From positions 34,085,121 to 34,149,120 of the forward strand of contig CM041085.1 in assembly GCA_023079485.1 (NCBI GenBank): a stretch of 64,000 nt of DNA. The letters are read 5' to 3'. A program made the position numbers and the translations under genes. The stretch is from Archilochus colubris. Its lineage: Eukaryota; Chordata; Aves; Apodiformes; Trochilidae. Numbering within the stretch: the stretch's first letter is position 1; every line of letters starts with the position of its first letter. This document shows positions 11,291 to 25,700 of this stretch, piece after piece. Below the pieces are notes generated by a model. That model did no database searches. It had not been told where the DNA came from and was given only the letters and a program-made list of their open reading frames with translations.

Positions 11291-13200
11291 CTGTCATATG
11301 AAGTACCAATGAAGTCATCAATAGCAAAACTGTCTTTAGAATTAATCCCAGCTACTGGGTTATACTGACACAGCCAGCATGGGTGAGGATTTAAAAAATA
11401 AACTCTGAAAGGAAAGAGAAATAAAAATGTTGTCATTCGCTTATTTTATTTGTACTTTGCTGCTTGTGTTTATATTTTATGTAAGCATATTACACAAACT
11501 ACAGAAAAGTGCTTAGAAAATACACCAAGAAAAGTTTTCCAAGCAGTAGCAAAACTGGACCAGCATTACTGCACAACTGTTGGCACAAACTGTCTGAGTT
11601 TATTCCACTGCTTAGGGAAGCAAAAAGGTCAATTATTAAAGAAACAGTATCTAAAATCATGTTCAAATACAGTTCTTTTCTAATTTAACCACTTATGGAA
11701 GGAAAAAAAACCCACATTTGGGTGAAGAAGTAAAACCATCATGCCAAAGACTTAACTACAATCTGTATTTAAAAATATCGTGGTTTGTCCTGTAAGACAA
11801 AGTTTGGATCCTGATTCACACACACACACACTGGCTTCTTTCTGCTGCCCTAGCAGAAAAAAAAGACAAACCTTGCAAAATAGGAAGAACAGCATTAAAT
11901 TCACTTCAGAGGTGCTAGTGCATATAAAATGAAAATGGGTGTCAGGCTGGGTTATAGCGAGTTTTCTTTACTCCAGGATTGTATTCAAATATTATGTTTA
12001 TTTCAGGTTTCATGCTTAGATAACTTGTTTCTTGTTGTTATAAAAAAAATTATACATTCTAGATCTTTCAATATTATTAGATGCAAATGCGCTCTGAGGT
12101 GGATGGGTACCAAATTGCAGAATTCTATAGAAGGTAAACAAATATATACATATATACATGTTGGACCACTGCTTCTAGTAATAATGACTTCTTACTTGGT
12201 ACTTTCACATGAAAGCACACTGCAGTATTTGAGAAATTCTGAATTTGTAGAAGAAAGATAAAGTAACTTCATTAAATTTTACATTAACATCTACTTAATA
12301 TAGCTTCTATAAAGGCAGCAGTTCTGTAGACATAACAGTGTTGGCTCATAAGCTCCAGAAATTCAATATACAATTTAAGACAGCTTTACATTACTTATTA
12401 CTACTAAAATTGTCCTGATCAGCTTTGTCATAATTAAAAAAAAAAAACAAAAACAAACCAACAAAAACTCTACACTTACTGTTGGTAATCAAAATGGAAT
12501 TTTATAATGAAAACAGATCACACACAGAAGAAATATTCAAATCCTAGAGTCCAAAGAGATCCACATTCTGACAGAGTGAGCCTCTATGCAAAATCATGCT
12601 AAAAGTGAGCAGAACACCAACAGTGTCCTATGTATGCTAGAAAGCCTCCTTCCAAAATGCTCTTGTAGATACTAAGATTCACAAATGGGAATTTAAAATA
12701 CTGGAGAGTAAACTACTGTTGATACATGGAAAGCACTGTTAGTGTAGATCATCTGCAATGCAACTCCTTGTTACATTTTGGCATTGAAGTTTGGTCCATT
12801 TTTCTCACTTCTTAAATAATAACATAACACGGATTGAAATACTATAATCAGGTAATGGCAACACGAATAAAGGCAGCTTGAATAACGAGAACCATTTTAT
12901 TAATAGTAGAAAAAGCAAAGGTCAGCACAGCAGCCTGTGACACACTACAACCAAATTTTCTAGCAACTGCTTCTAGGAGTGGATTCTGAACTTCATGCAA
13001 TGCAAACCCATTCTTAAGACCCTCATAATTTGGAAAGACTAAATTAGGATTATAAAACTAATAGAATAATTATACATCTAAAAACTTAGTACTGTAAAGA
13101 ATCAACTAAAACCCAACGTTTTATCAAGTATAAATCCAAAAGTAACCTGATTTTAGGCTACTTCAAAGTGAATCAGCAGAAACAATGAAATCAAAACTAG
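11291..13200. other. Intron without recognised features
   Basis: AT-rich intron. A short CA run sits near 11817-11830, and A-rich runs occur near 12436-12470. I see no gene or clear transposon. Confidence 0.7.
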
Positions 13201-13302
13201 GTTGTTCCTGTGTGCCCTACTCTAGGTTATCCTATTGTGGCAGAGGGGTTGGACCCAATGATCTTTTGAGGTTCCTTCCAACCCCTAACATTCTGTGATA
13301 GG
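13201..13302 (+). mobile_element. CR1 LINE 3'-end fragment
   Basis: The segment contains the CR1 tail pattern GGGTTGGACCCAATGATC, then TTCCTTCCAACCCCTAACATTCTGTGATA. It matches the last ~100 bp of the copies ending near 31573 and 39730, so it is the same subfamily. It is a typical heavily 5'-truncated CR1 insertion, antisense to UTRN. Confidence 0.85.
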
Positions 13303-14783
13303 TAAAGAGGTAAAGGAAAAAAAAATTTCATGGCTTCTGGAAGGAAAAATATCTGATCAACTGGGAGATAATCTTATACACACCTCTAAAATTCTCTCAG
13401 AAAAAATAAAAGTCAGACTTTAATCTGTAAAACAAGATTAAGAAGACTATAAAGAAGTTGCTTCATAATTGAGGTGTTGTGGAAAAAATGTAGGAAAACT
13501 GTCATACTATACACAGTTTGGCTCTGAAATACAAACTAAAGGAGAATAGAAGGTTTTTTCTTCTAAGAAATATGAAAAAACAAATAGCAGCAAGAACCTT
13601 CAGAGTGAATGAACCGGGTTGTTAATACATGGGGTATACATATACCTTTGGTGACTCACAACAAGAAGTAACAACAACTAAAAGATAAAAGAACAGTGTT
13701 CCCTTGTACAGCTCAGATGTAAAGGATGCAGAGGTCAATAGGTGGTTACAGCAAATCAATACATCCTGGTTTACTCAAGACATGCAGCTTTAGGCAGGAA
13801 CACAAAAAAAAAAATAAAAATAAATCACTTGTTCAAAAGCACTGTGGCATTTTCTCTGTCTTTGCAAAATATCTGGTGTCAATCTGATCAGACCAGGAGG
13901 GAGAGCTGCCCTCGTCCTTCTACAGCAGGTCCACATTTACAACACAGAGGTAACACAAAGCTCCAGCAAGGTTGGTCCTACACTGAGCCTCACTATCAAC
14001 TCAACCCAGCACCAGGGTTTTGCTAAGCCAAGGTCTTCCAGCATTTTCACTGATAACGTCTGCCAGAAGCCAAACCACTCAAGTGACATGGTACCCTAAG
14101 GACCAAGAGTTTGCCAAGACAGATGGGAAAATCAAGCTCTTAACATAAACAGAAACAAACAGCAGGGTAAGACAAACCTCCTATAAATATGATTGCCCAA
14201 AAGACTAAAAGGCATTAGTTTGCCTTGGGAAGGTATTTTTACATGGATAAACCAGCCACAGTTAGTGGGCTGCCCTATGCAATACCTGCCATATTCAATG
14301 ACAAGTTCTGCGTTAGGTAAGCCAGACAAACTGTGAACTTCTTTAGAAAACTGAGTACAAGACAAGATCTTAAATCTCAAGAATAAAATTTGTTAGCATC
14401 CAGATGAGATAACGTAGTCTTGGAGACAGCCAATGTTGCATTGCTATGAAAAATTGCTGAAGGACTGTGCAGTTTGGTGGTGCTTTTTCCCCCTCTTATT
14501 TTTTAACTTGTTTAGACAACACATGGCTTTTGGTTTTATGAATCAATCATGACTTTCAAATTTCACAGCTGAATAGAAATTGTCTGTTTTCTTTTCCTTG
14601 AACTTTCCAGAAGCACCAAGCTCTAAGAGCAGAGCATTTCAGATATGCTCAGGACACAAAAACTGAAAGAAGTATCTCATACCTGGAGTATATCTAACAG
14701 TGTTTAAATGTCAAAGGAAGCATGCAGGGAAGTACCAACCCAACACCCATTTTAGGCATGGAGCCATTAAGAAATTTACTGTA

Positions 14784-15004
14784 AGAGAGATATTAGGAGT
14801 AAATCCTTTACTGTGAGGATGGTAAGACTCTGGAATAGGTTGATCTGGTTTGTGGATGCCTCCTCCTCCCTGAAAGTATTCAAGGCCAGGTTGGATGGGA
14901 CCTTGAGCAACCTGGTCTAGTGGGAGGTGTCCCTGCCCATGCAGGGAGGATGGAACTAGCTGATCTTCAAGGTCCCTCTCATCATTATATGATTCTATGA
15001 TTCT
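14784..15004 (+). mobile_element. CR1 LINE 3'-end fragment
   Basis: It starts in the sequence corresponding to the C-terminal [11 protein letters not shown] region of CR1 ORF2, here read approximately RDIRSKSFTVRMVRLWNRL. It continues through the GGAGGTGTCCCTGCCCATG untranslated segment and ends in ATGATTCTATGATTCTT. The 3' part resembles the minus-strand copy at 20.6 kb more than the 41 kb copy, indicating a different CR1 subfamily. Confidence 0.88.
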
Positions 15005-18000
15005 TATTTAGCTCCTCTGTTTTATGTCATACCTAATTTATTTTTTTTACCTCTGTCTCCACTGAACACATAAAGAGAACAAATTAATTTTTTTTTAAAC
15101 TGAAGAAATTACATAAGTACTTAATAAATCTGTAAGTGTTAAAGCTAATGTAAAAAGTTTTTAAAATCTTAAGTTAGGATCAGTTACTGCAACTGCTCAA
15201 TGCAGTTTAGAGATTAAATTAATTCTATTTTGTAGCTGACACAAAAATAGGAAGTATCTCATGCTTGTTGCCTAGAACTCAAAAAACACATGGAAAGAAC
15301 ATGAAAGAAAGCTCCACATGTAGGACTGACAGTTCTGCTATCCATCTTTTTATATATGTGTATGTAATCAGAAATCAATAAATCTTGCTTTAATCCATGC
15401 AACAACAGTGAAAAAAAAACAAACAAAAAAACCAACAAAGCTGTAATGCAACACCTTAGGTTAAAGAATAAAGGTAAAGTCAAAATTGTACAGATTCTCA
15501 TAAAAATGCCTTTGTTTCCAACTGGAAATAAGCTTCCAAGGCAGTAAATAAAGCCCAACAGAGAGCAGAAAGCAGCGTTGTCCAAGGCTATAACATTTAA
15601 GAACAGTAAATAAGAGACTTCACTTTTCAGAAGGTGTCAAGGGAATCAGCCACTGAATGTTTTCTTGGTACTAGATTTTAAATGGTGTCCCCACATTAAA
15701 ACTTCCAACAACCATTATGGCTTCCAAGGGAACACCATATGTTGTTAAGAAATGGGACAGTTGAGAGCAGTCTTTCACATCACACTGCTTATCTTGCTGG
15801 CATCTCTTATGGCATGAAGTGTTCTCTCTTGCAGTCTATGAATGAATGGCCTATGATCCTTGCTGTTGCAAAGTGCTTTGTTGTTTACCTCTCCACTCCT
15901 CCAATTTTGGTGTTGGTTCAGTTTTTCGGGGGTTTTGTTTTGTTGGTTTTTATTCGTTCAAGAATTCAGTCCCTGAAAATTATCCCCAGCATTTACTGGA
16001 GTAAGAAATGAGTGTAAAGTCTCAGTAAGAAGCACCGGTTTGGATACACATTCCAAAATGATACTCTACAGATACTATCAAGTTTATTTTAAGGTTCCTG
16101 TATGTGATTGCTAGTGGCAAGCTCATGTTTGCACGTGTAAGTATCAAACTAGAAAAAAATGCTTTTTTTGTCTGTTTTTACCTTTCAGTGCACTACACTG
16201 CCCTTCAGTCTAATTTTTTTCAGTAGCACATGAGACAGAAAGGTGTCTGGCCAAACTTCACCCTTGGTTATTCTCATGAGAATTCTTGAGCTCAGCAGAG
16301 TTAGAGAAACAGGACAAAAAAACCCCAAAAAAACAACCTGCCTAATGACTGGCTTATAACCATGTTTGATAACTTACTCCAGTAATCACAAGTTCATCAG
16401 GCTAATTTTCTTGCTAGAGGCTACTCACTACAAAATCCAGAAAAGCAGATGGATGCCAAAGATTAAGTCTGTGGCCACTGTAGCACTTCTGAAGTCAGGT
16501 CTCCCACCCCTCAAATAAATGCTTTTTATATATATAATATATAAAAGGATCAAGTCTCCCTCAGCTGTGGTGTTAGGACCAGTTGTGTTCCAAGAATTGC
16601 AAATCTGTTGTAGGCTGAAGAACCAGAATGAATATTCTCAGTATGTTCACCAACTCAAGCTGTTGGCAGTAATGTTTCAAAGGATACACCTACAGAGGGC
16701 TTAAAAACTGGAGCAAATCTGTTCAGTTGAGGAGGAGAGAGAAGGAATAGAGGAAATGGAAAAGTCTTAATCAACTGCTTGCATATGCTCAAAACCAAAG
16801 GAAAGAGAAAAGGCAAAAATCAGGCTGCACCAACCATCTCTGCCAGTCCTACCCCTGCCCTGTGCAGTACGTCCACCTGCGTAACAACTGCTGCTGCCTC
16901 ACTCTCAGGTGGTACCATCACTCCTTAGCCTGAGATAAGCCAAGTCCAGAAAATGAGGTGCTCAGGGTAATAGAGGTGCACCCAAGACTGCCAAAGGATG
17001 TTAGCATGCTCATGCAGAGGGACTCTGAACCTCCCGCTGGATTTCCCAGTGCTACTGCTGCAAGCACACTTTTCTTTTGAAATATCCCATCTGACTGAAC
17101 TTGTTAAGCACTGAACCAAATTTCCTCACAGAAGGTTTATTATCTTTCTACATGCTGTCCCATTTTGTCAACTAAGAGGCTCATACAGAGATCTTATGAC
17201 TGGCCTGTTGACAAAAGGCAAGGGCATTTACAATTGAAATTATGATAATAGAATCTTTACTCCTAAAATAAATTATAAGCTGCATTATCCATAACTACAG
17301 CCTTAGCTCTGGCTTGAACAAGAGGCTTATTTAAATACAATGTGCCTAAGGCTTCTCTGGTCCCATTTTATTGCTAGTTACTTTACAAGAAACAAATAGG
17401 TTTTCCAGATTGATGTAGGCAGAGCTTTCATTGTTTAACACTGGCCAGAAGCTCCATTTCCACTGAATTACTGTATGCTTTTATTCTCATTTAACTCTAA
17501 TTTAACATCAAAGACTCCACCTGCTTTTCAGAAGCACCTGATTTTGTGCTGAAGGAAGGAAGCTGAAAATTTGTACATAAAAGCATGGAATGAAGGCTAG
17601 GGTCAGCTTCACCAAGACATGAGTTCTTGAGCACTGGGCACCTTACAGTAACTGCAATTCAGTCCACCTTGGATTTTAATCAAGGAGTAACTTCTTGAAG
17701 GTAATTTTGTTTTTTGGAGAGTCACAAAGAACTGGCTGACATTGAAAAAATTTGGTCAGCATACAGGAAAATCTGAGGAAAAGTTTTTAAAATAACCACA
17801 GCTTTACATTAATTAATTTTGTGTTAAAAAGTAAAAAAGCTGAAACCCTGAAAACTTAGGGGAAAACCAGAACTTACTGAGGTTTTAGTTTAACTCTACA
17901 TATGAATCAAAAAAAATACACACTCGGCAATCATGCAAGTCATAAATACTAGTGTATGGTACATGCACTAGTTGGACTTTCTGGATGTTTAGGGTCCCAA

Positions 18001-20586
18001 TGAGGGGAAAAGAGGGAAAGGAAGCACACACAAAATCATAACAGAACAAAAATTCTGGTGAAGTTGTTGGGGTGTGGAAGAGCCCACTGCATCTGCATCT
18101 CTGTGTGGTATATGTAAGTACTGCTGGACTTTCTTCAGAAGACCAATAGAGAAAAGCAAGACTGAGCATACCAGCTAAGGCATGGCAGGTGGCACCCGTG
18201 GTGAGCACACACATTTCAAAGAGACTGATCCAAACACCTATGAAGAGCAGAGGCACTTGTCCCTTGCACTTCCCCCACTGTAGCATGCAGTTGGATGAAG
18301 GCTAAGAACTGAATTGGTCAAAGCCATACACATTCCCAGAACAGGTCTCTTCTGGTGCTAGAGTTTCCACCTGAGATGTTTGTGTCTAATGAGCCATTCA
18401 ACAGTGACGTGAAAAAAGCTCAACAAAGCAAAAGGTAATTTACTTTAAAAAATGCAGAAATGAAGAAACACCAGATAGGAGAAAACACAAAAAACCAAAA
18501 CATAAGCAGCTCAGATGAAGCTCTAAATATAACCTCTTTGGCATACTTAATAAAATAAAGCTGTGAGAATTTCAGGGAAGAAAAGATGAGGCAAATTTGT
18601 AAGTTGCATTTTTTTCTAAAACCCTTCTTCATCACACCTTGGTTTTCTTACAATCACTTATAAAAGTAGACTCAGTGGAAGTGACTTGTCCAATAGACTA
18701 TGCTATATTACTGTTCTCTGGTTACTTAAAAAAAGAAATCAACAGCAACCCTCCAAATGGCATTTATAACCTTTCAGGCCCAGCCATTGTTCTCTTGAAA
18801 ACCCAGCAAGGGATATTCAGACATACCAGCTTTGAGTAAGCTCTCCAGGTCACTAGCATTTCCATAGGTGCTAAATGTCATCACAGACCAAATCCAAACT
18901 GCTCTTCAACACTTCCCAATAACTATCAAGGAACAAAAAATGTTCGCACACTTGAACATACATGTTTTTTCTTATCTCTGTACTTCTCATACACACATAA
19001 AAAGAGGGTATGTGAAGAGCAAACAGATTTCTAAAGGAGTGGATTTGTTAAAAAACAATTTTGGATCATCTGTCAATGATGCTGAATACTTTCTGCTCCC
19101 CTTGAGACCACAGACCTTGAAGGCAACAAATACCTTGGCAAAGCCTAGGTGTTTATATAAGTAATGGTAAAGTAAACATGAGTGAAAGCCTACCTGTAAG
19201 GAAATGAAACTCAAAATAAGATATTCTATAGATCAAAAAAGTCACTGTAAATGCAGCTTTCTATTGGGCTGGACACTTCTAAAACCAAAGAAGCCTTTCC
19301 AATTATTACTGCAACCTAACACCTACTAAAGAAATCTCTCCCCTGAACCAGGGTGTGCATTGTCCTCTAGTACTTGCTAAAAGCTGTATTTTCTGATCTC
19401 CCATCTCTCTTAGGGAGTAAGCACTGCGGTGGCTCTGGCCATCCGGGGTAAAGGAACACATGATTTTGAAACTGAATGAAAAAGTTCTGAGCTCGTATCA
19501 GGGTACTTCTGAAATTACAACAGCATAGGGTAGTTGAAGCCCTGCTACACAGAAAAAACAACTAGCACCATTTAATTTTGAAATCTTAGTAATCTGAAGT
19601 ACTATGTAGGCCACACTGTGAGACGCATTCAGAGCTACATTGAATAACTGACAGAATTGCTGAACTGTGGTATTTCTGTACAGCATTCAGCAAACAAAAT
19701 ATAAAAGAGCTTGCATAGGAATAGCAAAGTAACTTTAAGATAGGCCTTTTGTCTGAAATGCTTAGCAAGTACAGCAGAACTTCTACAGAACAGCAGGAAA
19801 AAAGATCGATGATGGAAACATGAAAAACACTCATTTCTCAGAAGGAGAATTCAGGAGGGACAATGAAGTTCAGCAATCAATGTTAAAACGCATATACTTG
19901 TGTGGAGATGGAGCTATCTTGCAGAGGACCACAAAAGAACAGACATCGCTCATTTGTAGTAATTTTTTTTTTAAAGTTAGTTTTCTCTGTATCACTATTT
20001 TCTGTCTGTCTAGGACAGCAGCGAGGAAAGCAGAATTAGCAGTTTTGGTCTAAGGTCTTCAGGGGAAGAGGCTCTGTCCTACTTTGACAATAGCAGTTAC
20101 TGAGGCAACTTAGGTTTCTGACAGGAATAAAATGAAGTTCTAGTGTTAGCACAAAAGAGCTCCCATTGATTTTGGCCTCTTTCAGCTGATGTAAATAATC
20201 AAGTAACTATAAATTTGACAAGGAATAATTGCTGCTTCGTCCATTACACCGTGTACTCAAAAAGGCATTTAAAAATCACCTTGAGCAGAGGGAAAGGAGA
20301 AAGGAAAGCTGAGCTCAGATAGTTCTCCTTCATTATGCTCTACAATGTCACCTGCAACCACACAATCATCTTCAAGTGAAAGAAGAAAAAGAGTTTGGCA
20401 GTCTACAAAGTAGGTTTGAAATTCTATGCTCTGACAGAATCAATGGGCTCCTAGTTCTGGGGGGAGGGGGAAAGGAATTTGTGATGTCTCATTTTAGCTG
20501 CAGATGAGCTCATTTGAAGCAAAGGTTATCTGTTAGCAGTGTCTCTGATGATGCGTGGCTCCTGATAAATTTAACTCAAGTTAAAC
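15005..20586. other. Intron without recognised features
   Basis: AT-rich intron. It holds the longest non-transposon open frame of the window (17885-18286 minus, 133 codons), which shows no domain I recognise and lies within the range expected by chance for 64 kb. No repeat family was recognised by eye. Confidence 0.65.
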
Positions 20587-21515
20587 ATTCATAGAACTTT
20601 CAGGGTTGGAAGGGACCTTTAAGATCATCTAGTTCCAACCCCCCTGCCATGGGCAGGGACATCTCCCACTAGGCCAGGGTTGCTCAAAGCCCCATTCATC
20701 CTGGCCTTTAACACTTCCAGGGAGGGGGCAGCCACAACTTCCCTGGGTGACCTGTGCCAGTCTCACCACCCTCATGGTGAAGAACTTCTTCCTAACTTCC
20801 AATCTAAATCTACCCACCTCTAGTTTTAATCCACTTCTCCCAGTCCTATCATGACCTGACATCCTAAAAAGTCCCTCACCAGCTTTCCTGTAGGCCCCCT
20901 TCAGGTACTGGAAGGCCAGTGTCTCCTTGGAGCCTTCTCCTCTCCAGACTGAATAACCCCAGCTCTCTCCAATCTGTCTTCATAGGAGAGGTGCTCCAGC
21001 CCTCTGATCATCCCCGTGGCCCTTCTCTGGACATGTTCCAGCACATTCATGTCTTTCTTGTAACAGGGCCTCCAGAACTCTACACAGTACTCCAGGTGAT
21101 GTCTCACAAGAGCAAAGTAGAGAGTGAGAATCACCTCACTCGACCTGCTAGCCACGCTTCTCTTCATGCAGCCAAGGATCCCATTGGCTTTCTGGGCTGC
21201 AAGTGTGCACTGATGTCTCATGTTGAACTTCTCATCCACCAGCACCCCCCAACTCCTTTCTCCTAAGGTCTGCTCTTAAGCCAGTCACTGCCCAGCCTGT
21301 ATCAGTGCCTTGGGATTGCCTCAACCCAGATGCAGGACCTTGCACTTGGTCTTGTTGAACTTCATGAGGTTGGCATGGGTCCACCTCTCCAGCCTGTCAA
21401 GGTCCCTCTGGATGGCATGCCTTCCCTCCAGCCTGTCAGCTGTACCACACAGCTTGGGGTCATCAGTGAACTTGCTGAGGGTGCACTCAATGCTACCATC
21501 CATGTCACCATTGCC
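20587..21515 (-). mobile_element. CR1 LINE, 5'-truncated, with degenerate ORF2 C-terminus
   Basis: The plus strand at 20590 shows the reverse complement of the CR1 tail (AGGGTTGGAAGGGACC, then AGATCATCTAGTTCCAACCC). On the minus strand the reverse transcriptase C-terminal part is readable. The catalytic segment is changed from FADDTKL to FTDDPKL (about 21445-21475). It is followed by [17 protein letters not shown] and then, after frameshifts, [19 protein letters not shown] and [14 protein letters not shown]. Upstream of about 21515 the similarity stops. Frameshifts and the changed catalytic motif make it inactive. It is the only younger CR1 in the same orientation as UTRN. Confidence 0.92.
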
Positions 21516-22470
21516 GTGGCTTCCCTGAGCCCTGGTGGGAGTTTTGCATGTGTTCTTGCACCCTTCGGTAGTGACACAAGACTGAGTTTTCTTCAGCCTT
21601 TTCTCCTGTGTACACAGGACCTCTTCTACCAGTCATCTTTTTCAGCCTAGACTGTCAGTGCTCCAGTTATATTAAAACAGCCCAATGGGACTCTACTGAC
21701 ATGTGGCTATCACATGCTACGGCAGCAAACACCTTTCTCCTCAGTGACAATGTCACAGGCACCCCCAGGACCAAAAGTACTTGCTACTAAGCTTGAACTA
21801 ACATCCATGCATGAAGGTTGCAGCAACTAAATGCATCTCCTCTGAATCAAGACTCTCACTACCACCACTCAGAAGTTATTTTGGCTTCAGAACACACAGA
21901 TAATCTCTTCCCTGGCTGTCATTTCCTCCAGCTTCTGGGAAATTGACAAAGTGGCCCGGCACAAAAAGTGTGCAATTACCTTCCTAATTCATACCAACAA
22001 GCATCAGGAAAGCATACCCCAAACAAAGGGGGTACAACAATTACCTTTTTTATTATGAGCACCCACAGAATTTCAACCACTTTTTCTTCAGCCAAATCTG
22101 ATATGTCAAGTTTTGTACAATGATAACTACTCTTTAAACTTACATAAAATAGACTTTAAAACAGTTGCAGGAAAGGTAGTAGAAAATTAACACTTGCATT
22201 TCCTTCAGCAAGATTCTTAAAAAACCTACAAAGGTCAAGAGGTCAGTTTCCTATAAAGAGCTGACACTCATTAAATAAAAATCACCAGACACCCTCCTTT
22301 AAGTAACTGCTTTGATGATCTCAATGAAAGTTCAAAGCTTTTTTTTCAAAGCTTTTTTTTTTTTTTCTATTTAAGTAGAAAATATTTTGCTAGTGAATAA
22401 AATGGCAAGTCAACAACCTACATATCTAAAATCAGTTTGGATTTGTTATTACTTAATATAATAGTACTGG

Positions 22471-22734
22471 TGTAGTGAAATGAGGCAACCAGGTGCCACT
22501 AATTGCCAGGTAGTGGGCATGAGCTTGTGTTAAGCCCACCTGTGCCTGATTAGAGAGAGCTGGGTTCGAGCCTCACCCAAATGGTGATGAGCTCTCATGG
22601 CGCCCTTTTATTGGCCCCCCTAATCCTGCTCATGCGCAGTTGGGGCCTGCCCTAATCAGGCACAGGTGGGCTTAACACAAGCTCATGCCCACTACCTGGT
22701 AATTAGTGGCACCTGGTTGCCTCATTTCACTACA
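22471..22734. mobile_element. 264 bp palindromic LTR-like or MITE-like element
   Basis: The element starts TGTAGTGAAATGAGGCAACC and ends with its exact reverse complement. The inverted repeats run 83 bp (22471-22553 and 22652-22734) with a single mismatch, around a core of about 98 bp. The flanks are TACTGG on the left and TACGGG on the right, a 6 bp near-match like a target duplication. Read on the minus strand, the core contains GGGGGCCAATAAAAGG, a polyadenylation-signal-like string, at about the same place as in the related element at 60215-60426. The TG...CA ends with a 6 bp duplication suggest a solo LTR; the long terminal inverted repeats suggest a MITE. No coding capacity. I do not recognise a named family. 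Confidence 0.75.
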
Positions 22735-25700
22735 TACGGGTGAAAATGCTAGAAGGAATGAAGGGAGGACCAGAATAGTTATTAGATTTTATCATTTTTT
22801 TTATGAAGCACATTTAGGGATATTACCAGATTGCAGAAGATTTTATAGCAATTTTAGTTGTTGTCTCTTCATATCTCTTCAAAGAACAAAAAAAGTGGAA
22901 AAAAACTGTACTGATCTCACATGAATGCAAGTAGTAATTACAAAGAAAACACTCTCAGTTGTAAGGAGAAGAAAAAAGAGTGTTTCTAAGCAAGAATGTC
23001 TGAAAAACATGCAATTATGGAACATTTTAGTCTATAATTACAAATGAAATCTAAAAGTTGGTGATGGTAAGAATACCGGGAAGGGAAAAGGAAAAGAAGG
23101 AGAAAAGAAGTATGAATGGCAGCTGCTTCTTTTTCAGTGCTTGCCATCATTTTCTTGTGAGATCTTGTTATACCTCAGGTCAGTCTCTGGTCCTCAAGAC
23201 TTAGCTAAATGAAAAAAGAACAATATGCCTACAGTAATTAATTACCATACACAAAGTACTTCCAACACCTGAGGACAAAGAAATTACTGCTATTGCTATT
23301 CCTATTAAATAAGATGATGGGCAAATCAGGTGTTCAGAAAGGCTCAGGCACCAAATTTAGACTTGATACACATTTTTGCTCTGTCTGAAGAGGCTGCTGT
23401 TATGGTAGAAGGGTTACGAAAGCAAGCAAAATTGGTCCAAATTACTTTTCTAATATTAAGAAAAAAGGACTCCAATGGAAGAGAGCAGCAAAACCTACCC
23501 AATAAGGATGCAGTTTATTAATATTTATATCTTTCAACGATGACATCCTACAAAAAAAAAAAAACCAAACCATGAAACCCCAACAATTTTGTACCCCAAC
23601 CCTTTGAAAACAGGATTTTTTGTAGATTTTTGTGATTTCCTCTTGCATTTAATTTACATTTTGAACTTTTGAAAGTATTGTACGACACTGTTCTGACTGC
23701 TAATTTTCTAAAAGTCAATACTCAAGGTACATGACCCTTTTGACTGTCACCTTTTTTTCCCCCCCCAGGATGGAAATATGGTTATGCTGATGTGAAGCTG
23801 TCCTGCCATAATGAAAATAAAACATTGAAACATCAAACGCATGCTGTCTAAGCATCAGGGAATGAACACCATGTTTCCCCTGGCATCATCTGCTGATGTT
23901 CTGGATGCCTAGATAAGCATCTGTCCTTGTCTAAAACAACACTAAGATTTTTTTCTTTTATTTTTTTTTTAATGGTTCCCAAAATATCCACTTGCAAAAA
24001 TCCATCGGAACAACAACAGCAATACCAAAACAGAATCCTTAAAAAATGCACAAAAATGGCAGAATTAGTACTCTTTTCTAAATTGAAACCCATGCAGACC
24101 AAAATATGAGCGTACATAGAAATGTGAAAAATCAGCCTAATTAATCTTCATCTTTAAAAGATTGACTGAAAACACAGTCTACAGTACTATAGCTTTAATA
24201 AAAATGGAAGTCCTGTGTGGACAAATAATCTGAAACTGCAACAAAACACTCATTTATCACTGCATTACAGGAACTGAGATATTGCAAATTAATGACTAGA
24301 AGGTAGATACATTGAAACCCTTCAAAAAGGCAACCCAGTTTTTTTTACGTATCAAAGGTGAGCATGCAATACAAGCACAAAAAAAATAGGTAAGATCCAA
24401 CAACAGTTAGATTTTAAAGCAATAAAACTAAGCTGGCAGACCTTCAGCCTATAGACAAAATTATTGTATTGATAGCATCTATGCAATCCTTCATAACAAA
24501 AATGAAGACCAAATAACTCTGTTGGGCACCATCTGTGAGCTAACTTGACTGATTGACTTCCAATATTTCAAATTGAAAAGATAATTCTTGTTGAAAAGTA
24601 CTTCAAACCAACAAATGCCTACAATGAATCAAAGACAGATGCCAACCACAATATTATTTGACATGTGACTAGCATTGTAAGGATTTATTTCCATTCAATA
24701 CTCCTGAATATGAAGATATCAAGTATTTATTGATATTTTTAGCACACATTTCAATCTATTATATTAAACCTATAGATTCTGAAGAGGATTAAAGCGATAA
24801 CTCTTACAAAGTCCTTTATCCATTTTCGATGCTATATTCCAAAAATATGAGGATATATTGCCACTTTCTTTATGCAAAAGGTTTTCAGTCATTCTGGATC
24901 AATCATACCTTATTTTAGCTGAAGTTAACTTTGCTGATCATTGACAGCCTAACCAGATTAAGGTTAGGTTTTAACCTTTTCTAAATGGTTTCTAAAGCTT
25001 TTTACCTATTACACATTGTGCAGTTAAGCTTGAAGTTCTAAGTGGAAACACTGGAATTTAATGGAAAAAAAAATACAAAAGCATTTTGCTTCAGGGAAAA
25101 AGAGTTGGACTTCTAACCTTTCCAACTACTGTGTCCCTATTAAAGTACTTCTGCTCATTCTGAAAAGGAAAAAAAAATTCTCTTAGCATTTGAAGTGGAA
25201 TAATATATGATTCATTAACTGTCTGCAATCAGCTGGACCATTACTGTACTCTGGTACTCTGAAAAGAAATAAAATATCCTTTCCAGCACACTAGCAATCA
25301 ATGGGAAGCAGCATATACTGACACAGAGTATCATGAGAAGCTGATATAAGTGGCCACTGAAATGTACATTGTCCTTATAAGAACTTAAAAGTATCTCTTT
25401 GAACATCTCCAGATTAATTTCTTCTACTTAGAAATGCTAACAAGCATTACCACATTTAAGCACATTAAGAATAGAATTTTACAATAGAACTGTATCTGTG
25501 CTCTTCAAAATTAATTACACTTGCAGTAAACGCATTTTGAATACACAATTTTTCATTGCTCAAAGTTGCTTGGCTTTTTAATTTATAAACCTCAAATACA
25601 GAGGACACTCCTAATCTAAAAAAGTTGCCCAATTGTGCAATCCAAAACATAAAAACTGAATTTGAGTTAATGATACCAAACAAATCACCCTGATGTAATT

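Noticed and set aside
17885..18286. 133-codon minus-strand open frame
   Set aside because: Longest non-transposon frame, but no domain, weak context, no splice-bounded structure, and a length compatible with chance in 128 kb of strand sequence.
22563..22580. tRNA B-box-like string GGTTCGAGCCTC in the palindromic element
   Set aside because: No matching A box or cloverleaf, and the related element at 60 kb lacks it, so a tRNA or SINE origin is unsupported.
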